A stretch of 39,577 bases of DNA from Christensenella sp. UBA7588 (GCA_002478945.1 DLKM01000015.1:21742-61318), one strand, 5' to 3'; counted from the stretch's first letter, positions 25,771 to 33,895 are shown. Numbers and translations are program-made. The notes: a model not told the origin generated them from the sequence alone.

Positions 25771-27153
25771 ATGGTAACAATATCAAACGCGGATAAAGCG
25801 TTGAAAACTTTTTATCTCGGCGTTCTCGCCGACCAACTCAACGTGGGTATTAACCCGTTCTTTGCGAAAATCGAGCATACTTCTGCCGACGTATGGGGCA
25901 AGGAAATCAAAAAACTCGCTCCTTACGGAATAAACGGCGGTATCGGCAGCGGCGCGGAAACGGATACGCTTCCTCAAAGCGCGGGAAACAACTACGCACA
26001 GTTTACGCTTACTCTCAAAAACCTCTACGGCAAAATCGAACTCTCCGACAAGGCTATCCGTGCCTCTCAAAACAGCGCGGGCGCATTCGTCAACTTGCTC
26101 AATGCCGAAATGGACGGTCTTTTGAAAGCAAGCAAATTTAACTTCGGTCGTATGCTTTACGGCAACGGCTTGGGTATTCTCACAAGAACCGTCGCAAACA
26201 CCACGACTTCAAAGAATAAAATCGTCGTCGCAAGCACGAGAAATCTTATGGAAGGTATGAGAATCGATTTCTATACCGAAGTCGGCGCATTGGACCCCAT
26301 TTTCAGCGGTACGAGAATCGTTTCTATCGACAGAGAGAACAATATCGTAACTTGCGACAAGAACGGTACTACCGTTTACGGCGCAGGATGCTACGTTTTC
26401 GTTCAAGGCTCAAAGAGCAACGAAATTACGGGTCTTGAAGCGATTTTCGGAACGAGCGATACTCTTTACGGCTTGAAACGCAGCGATTATTCCTTCCTCA
26501 AACCGTATAACAAGACTATCGACGCTGCTGTCAGCACGGGCGCGATTCAGGACGCCATCGACGCCGTAGAATGCACTTCGGGAGGCAATATCGACTATAT
26601 CGTCGCATCTTACAAGATGAGAAAACAATACGTCGACTATCTCTCCAAACGTCGCACCAACGTCGATTATCTCACTCTCGACGGCGGATATAAGGCGTTG
26701 TCTTATTCGGGTATTCCGTTTGTTGCGGACCGATTCGTCGACGACGATTGTATGTATTTGCTCAACAGTTCGGACTTCAAACTTCATCAACTCTGCGATT
26801 GGCGTTGGCTCGAAGGCGAGGGCGGTACGGTGTTGCATCAGGTGCCTGACAAAGCGTGCTACAGCGCAACTCTCGTCAAATACGCGGACTTGCTCTGCGA
26901 ACGCCCGATGGGACAAGCAAAACTTACCTTCAAGGGCGTTTCTGCCGACAGAGACTATTTCGTCGTTACGTTCGATTCCAACGGAGGAAGCGCGGTTGCA
27001 AGCCAAATCGTTATCCCCGGCGGTTGTGCGGTTTGTCCTACGGCTCCGACGAAAGCGGGAAGCTCGTTCGCAGGCTGGAAACGCGACGGCGCGGCGTACA
27101 ACTTCAGCTCGCCTATCACTTCGGACACGACGCTCGTTGCGTCTTGGTCGTAA
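25771..27153 (+). CDS. Phage major capsid protein with C-terminal Listeria-Bacteroides repeat
   Basis: HK97/P22-type coat protein of 460 residues. The core (about 1-390) has features of Clostridia-phage coats: KIELSDKAIRAS (about 90-101), a GLEAIF/DTLYGL segment, AIQDAIDAVECTSGGNIDYIV, GGYKALSYSGIPFVADRF, MYLLNSSDFKLHQLCDWRWLEGEGG and ATLVKYADLLCERPMGQAKL. Residues about 395-460 form a separate domain with the Listeria-Bacteroides (InlB B-like) repeat pattern: VTFDSNGGSAV, IVIPGG, PTKAGSSFAGW and SDTTLVASW. This would place a beta-grasp domain on each coat subunit. GGAGAT lies before the ATG. There is no sign of a frameshift between the two parts, so the fusion is in the gene itself. Confidence 0.9.
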   Translation: MVTISNADKALKTFYLGVLADQLNVGINPFFAKIEHTSADVWGKEIKKLAPYGINGGIGSGAETDTLPQSAGNNYAQFTLTLKNLYGKIELSDKAIRASQNSAGAFVNLLNAEMDGLLKASKFNFGRMLYGNGLGILTRTVANTTTSKNKIVVASTRNLMEGMRIDFYTEVGALDPIFSGTRIVSIDRENNIVTCDKNGTTVYGAGCYVFVQGSKSNEITGLEAIFGTSDTLYGLKRSDYSFLKPYNKTIDAAVSTGAIQDAIDAVECTSGGNIDYIVASYKMRKQYVDYLSKRRTNVDYLTLDGGYKALSYSGIPFVADRFVDDDCMYLLNSSDFKLHQLCDWRWLEGEGGTVLHQVPDKACYSATLVKYADLLCERPMGQAKLTFKGVSADRDYFVVTFDSNGGSAVASQIVIPGGCAVCPTAPTKAGSSFAGWKRDGAAYNFSSPITSDTTLVASWS

Positions 27154-27157
27154 AGTT

Positions 27158-27466
27158 ATGGAACTCGTCAAAGTCAGAGACGATTTGTTTCATATAGCTC
27201 GAAGAATAAAACAAATCGACAGTCAATACGAGCTGTATTTCAATCGCAAGCTTTGGCGATTCGAGGTATATGCGAAAGGGGCAATGCAAGTCGCATTGCC
27301 CTTTGACCGCCTCGACGCAAGAAGCGTTGATTTCGTGAGGGAAACGAGAATAGAAAACCTTAATCGCATTATGGACGAAATCGAAAAAAACAACGCCGTT
27401 CTCGACGCTTTGAAAGAAAAGAACGCTCGCGAAAAAACTTATGCTTTAACGGAGGAGATATTATGA
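27158..27466 (+). CDS. Small conserved phage head-region protein
   Basis: A 102-residue protein whose frame is open far upstream on the shadow of the coat gene; the ATG at 27158, four nt after the coat stop, is the sensible start. The centre reads YFNRKLWRFEVYAKGAMQVALPFDRLDARSVDFVRETR, followed by a charged helix ending in Lys/Glu. I recall similar short proteins behind coat genes of gut phages, but no function is known to me. The stop overlaps the next start as ATGA. A 9-bp stem (27279-27301) lies in the middle of the gene. Confidence 0.72.
   Translation: MELVKVRDDLFHIARRIKQIDSQYELYFNRKLWRFEVYAKGAMQVALPFDRLDARSVDFVRETRIENLNRIMDEIEKNNAVLDALKEKNAREKTYALTEEIL
27276..27304. repeat. Inverted repeat inside the small head-region gene
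   Basis: GGGCAATGC (27279-27287) pairs with GCATTGCCC (27293-27301) around a 5-nt loop, extended by further A-T and G-T pairs to about 12 bp. No T-run follows. It is one of two strong intragenic hairpins in the cassette. Confidence 0.7.
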
Positions 27467-28014
27467 AAGTCAGAGACGTCGTAAGCGAATGCTTGCACAG
27501 AATGGGAGAATACGATTTTACAACGGGCGAATACACTCTCAACGACGAACAAAAAGAGTTGCAAAACAAACTCGTATCGGCAATAGATATTGCGTATAGA
27601 GAGGTGTTGACTCAATACAGTCCTCTTTATTGCACTCAAACGATTACGTTTACCAACAACAAGTGTGCGCGTTCGGCACTTACGTTTAAGATGCTGTATC
27701 CGCTTAAACTAACGGTAGACGGAGAGAAAATCGATTTTCTCATAACCAACTACGACATTACCGCCAAAATAAACGGACCCGCTGAGTTTACCTACGCTTA
27801 TCTGCCGACGACGAAACTTACCATTCAGAGCGAAATTCCCGATTACAGACTTACGCAAAGCGCATTGTGCGTTGGAGCGTTGGGGGAATATTATTTCCAA
27901 GCCAAAGTGTTTGACCTCGCAAAGAGTTTCGACGCAGAGTTCAGAGCAAAAATGAGCTTGCTCAAATACAAGGGTAGGGAAATAACCATAAAAGAAAGGA
28001 GGTGGCAGGCGTGA
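27463..28014 (+). CDS. Probable head-tail adaptor (P22 gp4-like position)
   Basis: 183 residues. A helical N-terminal region (VRDVVSECLHRMGEY, KELQNKLVSAIDIAYREVL) is followed by a beta-rich middle and a helical C-terminus (LCVGALGEYYFQAKVFDLAKSFDAEF). The size, helical bundle and position after the coat and before a gp10-like protein fit the ring adaptor that extends the portal (gp4 in P22, 166 residues; gp11 in T7). No specific motif proves it. AACGGAGGAG precedes the ATG; the gene overlaps its upstream and downstream neighbours by 4 nt each. Confidence 0.6.
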   Translation: MKVRDVVSECLHRMGEYDFTTGEYTLNDEQKELQNKLVSAIDIAYREVLTQYSPLYCTQTITFTNNKCARSALTFKMLYPLKLTVDGEKIDFLITNYDITAKINGPAEFTYAYLPTTKLTIQSEIPDYRLTQSALCVGALGEYYFQAKVFDLAKSFDAEFRAKMSLLKYKGREITIKERRWQA

Positions 28015-29438
28015 AAGACATAGCCGTATCCAAAAGGAAAATAAGAGTCGGGTTCGACGGGCTGGTCAGCTCCTCGGACGAAAGCGTTACGGATATGTCT
28101 CGTGCAAAAAGCTGCTTTAATTTTGCCTTCGACAAAGGGGTTTTGACGGGTAAAATCGGTATCGACGAGGCGCAGGGATATTTTCCGTATCCAAGCACGC
28201 AAAGACACGCATTTCCTGCGTTTGCAACAGACAAAGGCATATTGCAGGTTTTTCTTTATCGCAAAATAACCGACGAACAACACGACGACAGAATCGTTGC
28301 GCATCTGGACGACGGAACGTTTTGGTATACGTCTGTGTTTGCTGAGGACACTTGGCATCAGGTTCCCGTATTGCAGATGACGGGAAACGTGGACGCGGTC
28401 AACTATAAATACAACGACAAAGACGTTATGTTCCTGTCAGAAAAGAGTCAGAACGTGTTTATGATTGACGACAAAAAGGCGTACGTTATGGGCAAGGCAC
28501 CGAAGTTTTCGTCCATTGCCATTCACAACGAAAGAGTGTTCGGAAGCGTCAACGGAAGCAAGAATCAAGTGTGGTTTTCAGACGATTTCAAACCGTCCAA
28601 CTGGAACGTAAGTCAGGACGAGGCAGGGTATATTAACTTTGCGGACGACTTCGGGGAAGTTATCAAAGTCGTGTCGTTTTCAAACTATCTTTTCGTGTTC
28701 AGAGAGTACGGAATATTCAGACTTACCGCTTACGGAAATCAAAACGACTTTTTGCTGAAAAAGGTGTTTACCGATACGGGAAGAATATATAAAGATTCGA
28801 TTGTGCAATGCGGAGACAAAATTATGTATTGTGCGGAGAACGGCGTTTTTGCTTTTGACGGATATACGTCGACGCGCGTCGGAAAGGAAATTCCCGAAAT
28901 CGCAAACAAGAATACGTTGAGAGCGAGTTTCCTCGACGACAAGTATTATATCGCTTGCAATCTGTCTCAAGACGTAAACGCCGCAAACGATTCTATCGTT
29001 ATATTCGACGTGAAAAACGGCTCGGTTTCCATACTCAACGGAATGAATTGCGTGTGGCTTTCTCCGATAAAAGTTCACAACGGCTCGGATATGCTGTGCG
29101 TGTTCGGAGACGGCAACAAATATAGAATCGGAATGATTTCGGATAGCGGTAAACTGTTTGGAAACGCATTGACGAAAGTGTATAAAAGCACCACCGATAT
29201 TGCGGAATATCCTTACGTCAAAACCGTGCGCGACATTACGCTTTTGTGCAAGTATCCCGTGACTTTGCGAGTGGTTCTGGACGGAAAGAAGTACGAGCGC
29301 AAAGTGAGAGGCAGCGAAAAGTTGCAATCCGTAATCGTAGAAAAGTGCGGCAGCGTGCTTCAAATCGAAATAGAAAGCAAGACGGCAAACGCATACGTCG
29401 CGCCGCTGTGCGTCAACGTCGATTTGACAAAGAGGTAA
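28011..29438 (+). CDS. Probable tail hub/DNA-stabilisation protein (P22 gp10-like)
   Basis: 475 residues from a GTG at 28011 that overlaps the previous stop and lies eight nt after AAAGGAGG; an in-frame GTG at 28002 overlaps the ribosome binding site and is less likely. The protein is beta-rich, with propeller-like repeats such as NERVFGSVNGSKNQVWFSDD, NWNVSQDEAGYINF, SNYLFVFREYGIFRLTAYG and GDKIMYCAENGVFAFDGY. Size and place match P22 gp10 (472 residues), which plugs the portal after packaging, and related tubular/stopper proteins. The C-terminal 100 residues are a separate beta domain. Without a tail spike or needle gene downstream it would cap, not extend, the particle. Confidence 0.65.
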   Translation: MKDIAVSKRKIRVGFDGLVSSSDESVTDMSRAKSCFNFAFDKGVLTGKIGIDEAQGYFPYPSTQRHAFPAFATDKGILQVFLYRKITDEQHDDRIVAHLDDGTFWYTSVFAEDTWHQVPVLQMTGNVDAVNYKYNDKDVMFLSEKSQNVFMIDDKKAYVMGKAPKFSSIAIHNERVFGSVNGSKNQVWFSDDFKPSNWNVSQDEAGYINFADDFGEVIKVVSFSNYLFVFREYGIFRLTAYGNQNDFLLKKVFTDTGRIYKDSIVQCGDKIMYCAENGVFAFDGYTSTRVGKEIPEIANKNTLRASFLDDKYYIACNLSQDVNAANDSIVIFDVKNGSVSILNGMNCVWLSPIKVHNGSDMLCVFGDGNKYRIGMISDSGKLFGNALTKVYKSTTDIAEYPYVKTVRDITLLCKYPVTLRVVLDGKKYERKVRGSEKLQSVIVEKCGSVLQIEIESKTANAYVAPLCVNVDLTKR

Positions 29439-29440
29439 AT

Positions 29441-29662
29441 ATGAATATAGGCGAAATTGTATCAATGCTCGAAGAACTGGTCGTGAGAGTGAGTCTGCTC
29501 GAGAAAAGCGACGTTGCTTTCCAAAACAACGTTACGGCAATTCAAAATGCCGTCTCCGCTTTCCAAAACAACGTTACGGCAATTCAAAATGCCGTCTCCG
29601 CTTTGCAAAGCGACGTGGACGCACTCAAGACTCCGTCTACGTCAGAAGAAACGGGCGCATAA
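29441..29662 (+). CDS. Small coiled-coil protein with duplicated heptads
   Basis: 73 residues, ATG at 29441 with AGAGG just upstream and only two nt after the gp10-like stop. After a leucine-rich start (IGEIVSMLEELVVRVSLLEK) the sequence is two identical 14-residue units AFQNNVTAIQNAVS, then a related ALQSDVDALKT, and a short tail. The units are exactly two heptads each, with V/I/A at core positions and Asn/Gln outside, as in trimeric coiled-coil stalks. It could be a fibre stalk or needle-like plug (P22 gp26 occupies a similar genomic place), but it is far shorter than such proteins. Confidence 0.75.
   Translation: MNIGEIVSMLEELVVRVSLLEKSDVAFQNNVTAIQNAVSAFQNNVTAIQNAVSALQSDVDALKTPSTSEETGA
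29516..29599 (+). repeat. Perfect 42-bp tandem duplication
   Basis: Two identical, directly adjacent 42-bp units (29516-29557 and 29558-29599) inside the 73-residue coiled-coil gene, each encoding 14 residues. Identity at the DNA level, including third positions, indicates a very recent duplication. Confidence 0.95.
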
Positions 29663-29671
29663 GGAGGATTT

Positions 29672-30700
29672 ATGGCATCATCTATATGGGAAGAATTTAA
29701 GAATCTGTTTAAGACGGACGACCAAATCGAGTCCGAAAGACAGAAAAAAATAGACGAGGCGTTGAAAGCGGAAAACTCCGTCGTCGATAAACTCAAGGAA
29801 ATCGAGAAAAAATATAACGATTCGTTGCCGAAAGAGGATGAAATCGACATCGATTCCGTTTTTCCGAAAGATTCGGGACTTAAAGAAATCGAATACACGC
29901 CTCGCACGGACGAGGACATCGTCGAAGCGGCAAAAAAGAGCGTCGGCTACGACAAACAAAGCGAAGTTAACAAACTCGACCAAAGGTATCAGAACGCAAT
30001 AGACGCTTTGACCGAGAATAAGCAGACTGCCAAAGACACGCTTAAACAAAATTACGACAATCTCGAAAAGCTCTATAAGCAACTCAGGGAAAACGCCAAC
30101 GACGACGCTTTGAAAAGGGGCGTGGCAAGAAGCAGTATCGCGTCGGGCAAAATGGATGCGTTGGACGCTTCGCATCTCAAGTCGGCATCGGACGCGGAAA
30201 ACGCTTATGCGGCTACGCTTGCAGGCATCAATTCCGACATCTCGAAACTCGAAAGGGATAAGGACACGGCTTTGGGACAACTCGACTTGAAATACGCGGT
30301 CGAGTTGGATGAGAAAATCAATCAACTCAAAAGCGAAAGAGACAAAACGGTCGAAAAGTACGAAAAATACAACAACGACGTCAGACAGAAAATGCAGGCG
30401 TTCGAGACGGACCGCCAAAAGAAAATATCCGATTATCTCAAAAAAGCGGAGAGTGCAAAACTCGAAAAAGAGAAGAATCAACGCGAATACGAGGCAAAAT
30501 ACGGATATAGCGGAGAGAAGTTGGACAACTATACCGAGAGGTATCAGACTGCATACGATTTTTACAGCTCGCTCTCGCCCGATATTGCGGCAGACGCGCT
30601 CAAAGCATCGCCGAATATGAAATACTATCTCGGCGAATTGTACGACAAGTTGCTTAGCTCGCTTCAGGCAAAAGACACGTCGACGAAAAAACACTTTTAA
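29672..30700 (+). CDS. Long coiled-coil protein at the end of the phage-like cassette
   Basis: 342 residues, Lys/Glu/Asp-rich and predicted to be mostly coiled coil (about 20-60, 95-150, 175-275). A less charged segment ALKRGVARSSIASGKMDALDASHL lies at about 145-170, and the C-terminus (YSSLSPDIAADALKASPNMKYYLGELYDKLL) is non-coiled. No signal peptide or membrane helix is seen. AAGGAGG precedes the ATG. As the last gene of the cassette it may be an internal/ejection protein or a second scaffold; the sequence gives no closer clue. A strong terminator lies 36 nt downstream. Confidence 0.75.
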   Translation: MASSIWEEFKNLFKTDDQIESERQKKIDEALKAENSVVDKLKEIEKKYNDSLPKEDEIDIDSVFPKDSGLKEIEYTPRTDEDIVEAAKKSVGYDKQSEVNKLDQRYQNAIDALTENKQTAKDTLKQNYDNLEKLYKQLRENANDDALKRGVARSSIASGKMDALDASHLKSASDAENAYAATLAGINSDISKLERDKDTALGQLDLKYAVELDEKINQLKSERDKTVEKYEKYNNDVRQKMQAFETDRQKKISDYLKKAESAKLEKEKNQREYEAKYGYSGEKLDNYTERYQTAYDFYSSLSPDIAADALKASPNMKYYLGELYDKLLSSLQAKDTSTKKHF

Positions 30701-30736
30701 TTGTCCGAGTAACGAAAAACGCTCGATATTATAAAG

Positions 30737-30768
30737 AAATCCGCACTACGACTTAGTGCGGATTTTTT
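30737..30768 (+). terminator. Rho-independent terminator closing the phage-like cassette
   Basis: AAATCCGCACTA (30737-30748) pairs with TAGTGCGGATTT (30754-30765) around a 5-nt loop, followed by TTT. It ends the ten-gene transcript and separates it from the TetR-type gene. Confidence 0.93.
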
Positions 30769-30826
30769 GTCGTTGACGAACAAATCATCAATTCGATTCA
30801 AGCGATTCTTTCCATAGGTAAATTCC

Positions 30827-30855
30827 TTGCTTTATATTTTCAAATACGATATAAT
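30827..30855 (+). promoter_or_regulatory. Probable promoter of the TetR-type gene
   Basis: A perfect -10 TATAAT (30850-30855) with a weak -35 TTGCTT (30827-30832) at 17-nt spacing, 50 nt before the chosen start codon. No clear palindromic operator was seen. Confidence 0.6.
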
Positions 30856-30904
30856 TGAGTTGCAACCCAAAAAACAACCCAAAATCGAATATAGGGACGG
30901 TATT

Positions 30905-31591
30905 ATGATTTCAAGAGATGAGGTAAAGGAGCCGAAAAGGCGAATATTGACCGCTTGCGTAAAAATGTTTATAGAGCGAGGATTTAAGCAAACCACGATG
31001 CTCGATATTATCAAGGAAGCGGACGTATCGGCAGGCACTTTTCAAAACGTATTTCGCACCAAAGACGGCGTGCTTTTCGCGCTCGTCGAGTTTATGTTTG
31101 ACAATCAATTCGCAATAGCGCGCGAGGCGTCGAAGGGCAAAGACGGAGTGCTTATATACGCCACCGAAACTGCCATTCAACTTGCGTTGACGGAATGCAA
31201 CGAAAATTTGCGAGAAATCTATCTCGAAGCGTACACTAATCCGATGATTTGCGAATATATATGTCAAAAGACGGCGCAGGAAAACGCCAAATTTTTTGCT
31301 CCGTACAATCCCGACTGGAGCGCAAGCGACTTTTTTGAAGCGGAACTCGGTTCGGCGGGTATGATGCGTTCTTTTATGGCGCGCAAAGCGGACGTTTATT
31401 TCACTTTGCAAAAAAAGACGGAACGTTTCTTGCGTATGGCTTTTGACGTTTATCACGTCGACGCGGCAGATGCCGAAAGCGCGCTCAAAACCGTCAAATC
31501 AATGGATATAAACGACACGGCAAACCGTGTTATGAGCCAACTTTTTGCGATGCTTGAAATGACTTTCGATTTCAAGTTTTCGCGCGGATAA
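30905..31591 (+). CDS. TetR/AcrR family transcriptional regulator
   Basis: 228 residues from the ATG at 30905 (MISRDEVKEPKRRIL); the open frame upstream starts before the -10 box and so is not translated from that promoter. The N-terminal HTH matches the TetR pattern: RRILTACVKMFIERGFKQTTMLDIIKEADVSAGTFQNVFRTKDGVLFALVEF (about 12-63). The C-terminal 165 residues are helical ligand-binding domain without a recognised signature. It has its own promoter and follows the cassette terminator, so control of the cassette is not implied by transcription. It may act on itself or on the surface-protein gene 61 nt downstream. Confidence 0.88.
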   Translation: MISRDEVKEPKRRILTACVKMFIERGFKQTTMLDIIKEADVSAGTFQNVFRTKDGVLFALVEFMFDNQFAIAREASKGKDGVLIYATETAIQLALTECNENLREIYLEAYTNPMICEYICQKTAQENAKFFAPYNPDWSASDFFEAELGSAGMMRSFMARKADVYFTLQKKTERFLRMAFDVYHVDAADAESALKTVKSMDINDTANRVMSQLFAMLEMTFDFKFSRG

Positions 31592-31652
31592 TTGGCAATG
31601 CTTTTGCCTTAATTATTATTCAATCGATATTTTTCAAAAAATGAGGTAAGAT

Positions 31653-33875
31653 ATGAGGAAATTTTCCACCCGAACGATAGCGTTTTCAATGCTTATAGCC
31701 CTTGCAATCTGTGCGGTGCTTGTCGCAAGTTTTTCGTTTTCTTCCGAAGTTGCCTACGCCGCCGACGAGAGCGGAGAGGAAGCGGTCGTAAGTTTGATTG
31801 ACGGCGAAACCGCAACGAATTTCACTTCGTTTGCAGCTGCCGTTGCCGCCGCACCGAGTAGAAATTCGGGTAAAACGGTAACAATCAAGTTGTTGCAGGA
31901 CTGCGAATTCTGCGTTTTTTCGGATAAATCTTTGATTATCGATTTGAACGGGAAAATTTTGAACAGCGGTTCGACAAATACCGTTACGATTGAATCTTCT
32001 AACGTCACGTTTCAAGACAGTAGCGAGACAATGGCGGGAGAAATGACAATCCACGGCGATATAGATTTTTTCAAGTGTACGGTAAATGTTTTGTCAGGTA
32101 CGTTTACAAACGCTTCCGATAACGATTATACCGATTTCTGTATGTATATGGAAACAAACGCAAATATTACCGGTGGAGTGTTTAACATCAATTTTATGGC
32201 TACGTTGTACTCTAATACGACGATTAACGGTCCTGAGGGCAGTTACGATTTGAAGTTTTCCAGCGTGTGCGTTATAACTGCGAGTTCGGTTCAAATATCC
32301 AACGCTTACATAAGAAGGTTTTCCGTATATAAAATTATGCCGATGTTGAAAGATAACGTATTTATAGGCGAAATGAAGTTTTATGAGACAGAGACCGACT
32401 ATAAGGGCGTACTTTTTGAAGGATGCGCGTATTATGCCGCGGACGGAACGGGATATATCAAGCCGTCGGATATGAACGAAACGACTCCCGTTTATGCACA
32501 AAAGTGTACTCACGACGGTAGTTTTACCGTAAACGAGCAAGAGCAATACGTTTGCGACTACTGCGGATATATTTGCACGCACGAAAAATTCGATACGGAT
32601 ACGCACAAATGTGCCGTTTGCGGTTACGATTGTCCTCACGAGTCATACGACACGAGAGGCGTTTGCAAAGCCTGCGCGTACGTTTGTCCGCATAATAACG
32701 TAGACGATTCAAACGTTTGCGACGTATGTAAAAACACGATGAACGTCAAGTTGACAAACGGACAAGGAATCAAATATTTTATCCAGTTGGAAAATGCGTT
32801 TGCCGCTTGCGAAGGCGAGGATAAAATCGTAATTCTCAACGATATGGAGTTGAAATCCACAAAAACCGTAAACCAAAACGTTACGCTCGATTTGAACGGG
32901 AAAAAACTGTGGGTGTGTACCGTGCAATTCAATTCTAAATCGGTAGTTACGGATAGCGTGGGCGGCGGTTATATGCTCGTAAGCGCAGATTTCCTTAATA
33001 CTTCTGCGGACATCGAATTGAGAGGAAAAGACGATACGGAATTCAGAATATTCAAATATTCGATAAAAATCAAAGTATATGGCGGCAAAATAACAAGGGT
33101 CATAGATAATCGCGGGGAATTGAGCGATTTGTTGCCGGAAGGTTATATGTTTGTCGAAAACGGCAAAGCGTTGCTGTGGAGCGAAGTGTTGGAAAAACCT
33201 GCCGATTACACGGGGGCTTTAATCGTACAAAAGTGTCAACATACCGATTTGGACGAAAACCTCGTGTGCAGAAATTGCAATCACACGATACCGACGGGGG
33301 AAGCGATAGACAGAGTATCCGCCGAACTTGCGACGGCTCAAAACGAATTGCAAGACGCAATAGACAAAAAAGCCGACGCGGCAACGATAAACTCGAAAAT
33401 CGCTCAACTCAACGAAGCGATTCAAAACGCCGAAAAAACGAGAAAGGATAACGATGACGCATTGAACGGCGCATTGAGCAAACAAATCGAAGATGCGCAA
33501 AAAACGGCAATCGATTCCGCACAAGCGGCGTTAGACATCGCAAAAGTCGAGCTTAATACTGCAATAAACAAAAAGGCGGACGCAAGCAAAGTAGATGAAT
33601 CGATAAAGAATCTGACTGCCGCAATCGCAAATGCAGAATCGGTCAACAACGCTTACGTTGACGAAAATAATCAGGCGTTAAAAACCGAACTCGAAGGCAA
33701 GATTGCGCAAGCCAAAGATGAAGTAACTGCGGCAATCGCCGCACTTTCCGAAAGGCTCGAAGCAGTCGAGAACAAGACGAACACTTTGCAAACGGTACTC
33801 ATCGTTTTCATCGTATTGCTTTCGCTTGCCAACGTCGCAACCGTCGTAATATTCGCCCTTCGCAAACGTAAGTAA
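31653..33875 (+). CDS. Large surface protein: beta-helix segments, CxxC repeats, coiled coil and C-terminal anchor
   Basis: 740 residues, exported: a signal peptide ends near AYA-AD (about 36). Two related segments (about 55-250 and 372-520) each carry a pattern such as VTIKLLQDCEF...LIIDLNGKIL and KIVILNDMEL...VTLDLNGKKL, typical of right-handed beta-helix or pectate-lyase-like repeats in Clostridia surface proteins. Between and after them are five C-x-H...C-x2-C units (about 285-360 and 528-545), like small zinc ribbons. Then comes a long coiled coil (about 550-705) and a C-terminal membrane helix with a short basic end (about 712-740). No LPXTG is seen. GAGGT precedes the ATG. Repeat relatedness and Cys pairs suggest an adhesin or cell-surface scaffold; ligand unknown. 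Confidence 0.8.
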   Translation: MRKFSTRTIAFSMLIALAICAVLVASFSFSSEVAYAADESGEEAVVSLIDGETATNFTSFAAAVAAAPSRNSGKTVTIKLLQDCEFCVFSDKSLIIDLNGKILNSGSTNTVTIESSNVTFQDSSETMAGEMTIHGDIDFFKCTVNVLSGTFTNASDNDYTDFCMYMETNANITGGVFNINFMATLYSNTTINGPEGSYDLKFSSVCVITASSVQISNAYIRRFSVYKIMPMLKDNVFIGEMKFYETETDYKGVLFEGCAYYAADGTGYIKPSDMNETTPVYAQKCTHDGSFTVNEQEQYVCDYCGYICTHEKFDTDTHKCAVCGYDCPHESYDTRGVCKACAYVCPHNNVDDSNVCDVCKNTMNVKLTNGQGIKYFIQLENAFAACEGEDKIVILNDMELKSTKTVNQNVTLDLNGKKLWVCTVQFNSKSVVTDSVGGGYMLVSADFLNTSADIELRGKDDTEFRIFKYSIKIKVYGGKITRVIDNRGELSDLLPEGYMFVENGKALLWSEVLEKPADYTGALIVQKCQHTDLDENLVCRNCNHTIPTGEAIDRVSAELATAQNELQDAIDKKADAATINSKIAQLNEAIQNAEKTRKDNDDALNGALSKQIEDAQKTAIDSAQAALDIAKVELNTAINKKADASKVDESIKNLTAAIANAESVNNAYVDENNQALKTELEGKIAQAKDEVTAAIAALSERLEAVENKTNTLQTVLIVFIVLLSLANVATVVIFALRKRK

Positions 33876-33895
33876 GTATACAGCCGAGGGGTGGT

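Larger units (their letters stand above)
21392..30700 (+). mobile_element. Compact phage-like capsid and DNA-packaging cassette
   Basis: Ten head-to-tail genes on one strand, many overlapping, ending in a strong terminator: large terminase, small protein, portal, scaffold, major capsid, small protein, gp4-like adaptor, gp10-like hub and two coiled-coil proteins. The order matches P22-type podoviruses (terminase, portal, scaffold, coat, gp4, gp10). No integrase, repressor, replication, lysis, tape-measure, sheath or receptor-binding gene is recognisable, and host-type genes lie on both sides. All frames are intact, and the codon choice looks like that of the neighbouring chromosomal genes by eye. 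This could be a decayed prophage, a satellite-like element, or a retained particle-forming system; the sequence alone does not decide. Confidence 0.8.

Noticed and set aside
26720..27157. Long frame upstream of the 102-residue head-region gene
   Set aside because: It is a shadow of the coat gene in another frame; only the part after 27158 has phage-like content and fits the operon spacing.
21392..30700. Encapsulin or contractile-injection system
   Set aside because: Terminase, portal and scaffold are present, which encapsulins lack; no sheath, tube or baseplate gene is seen.
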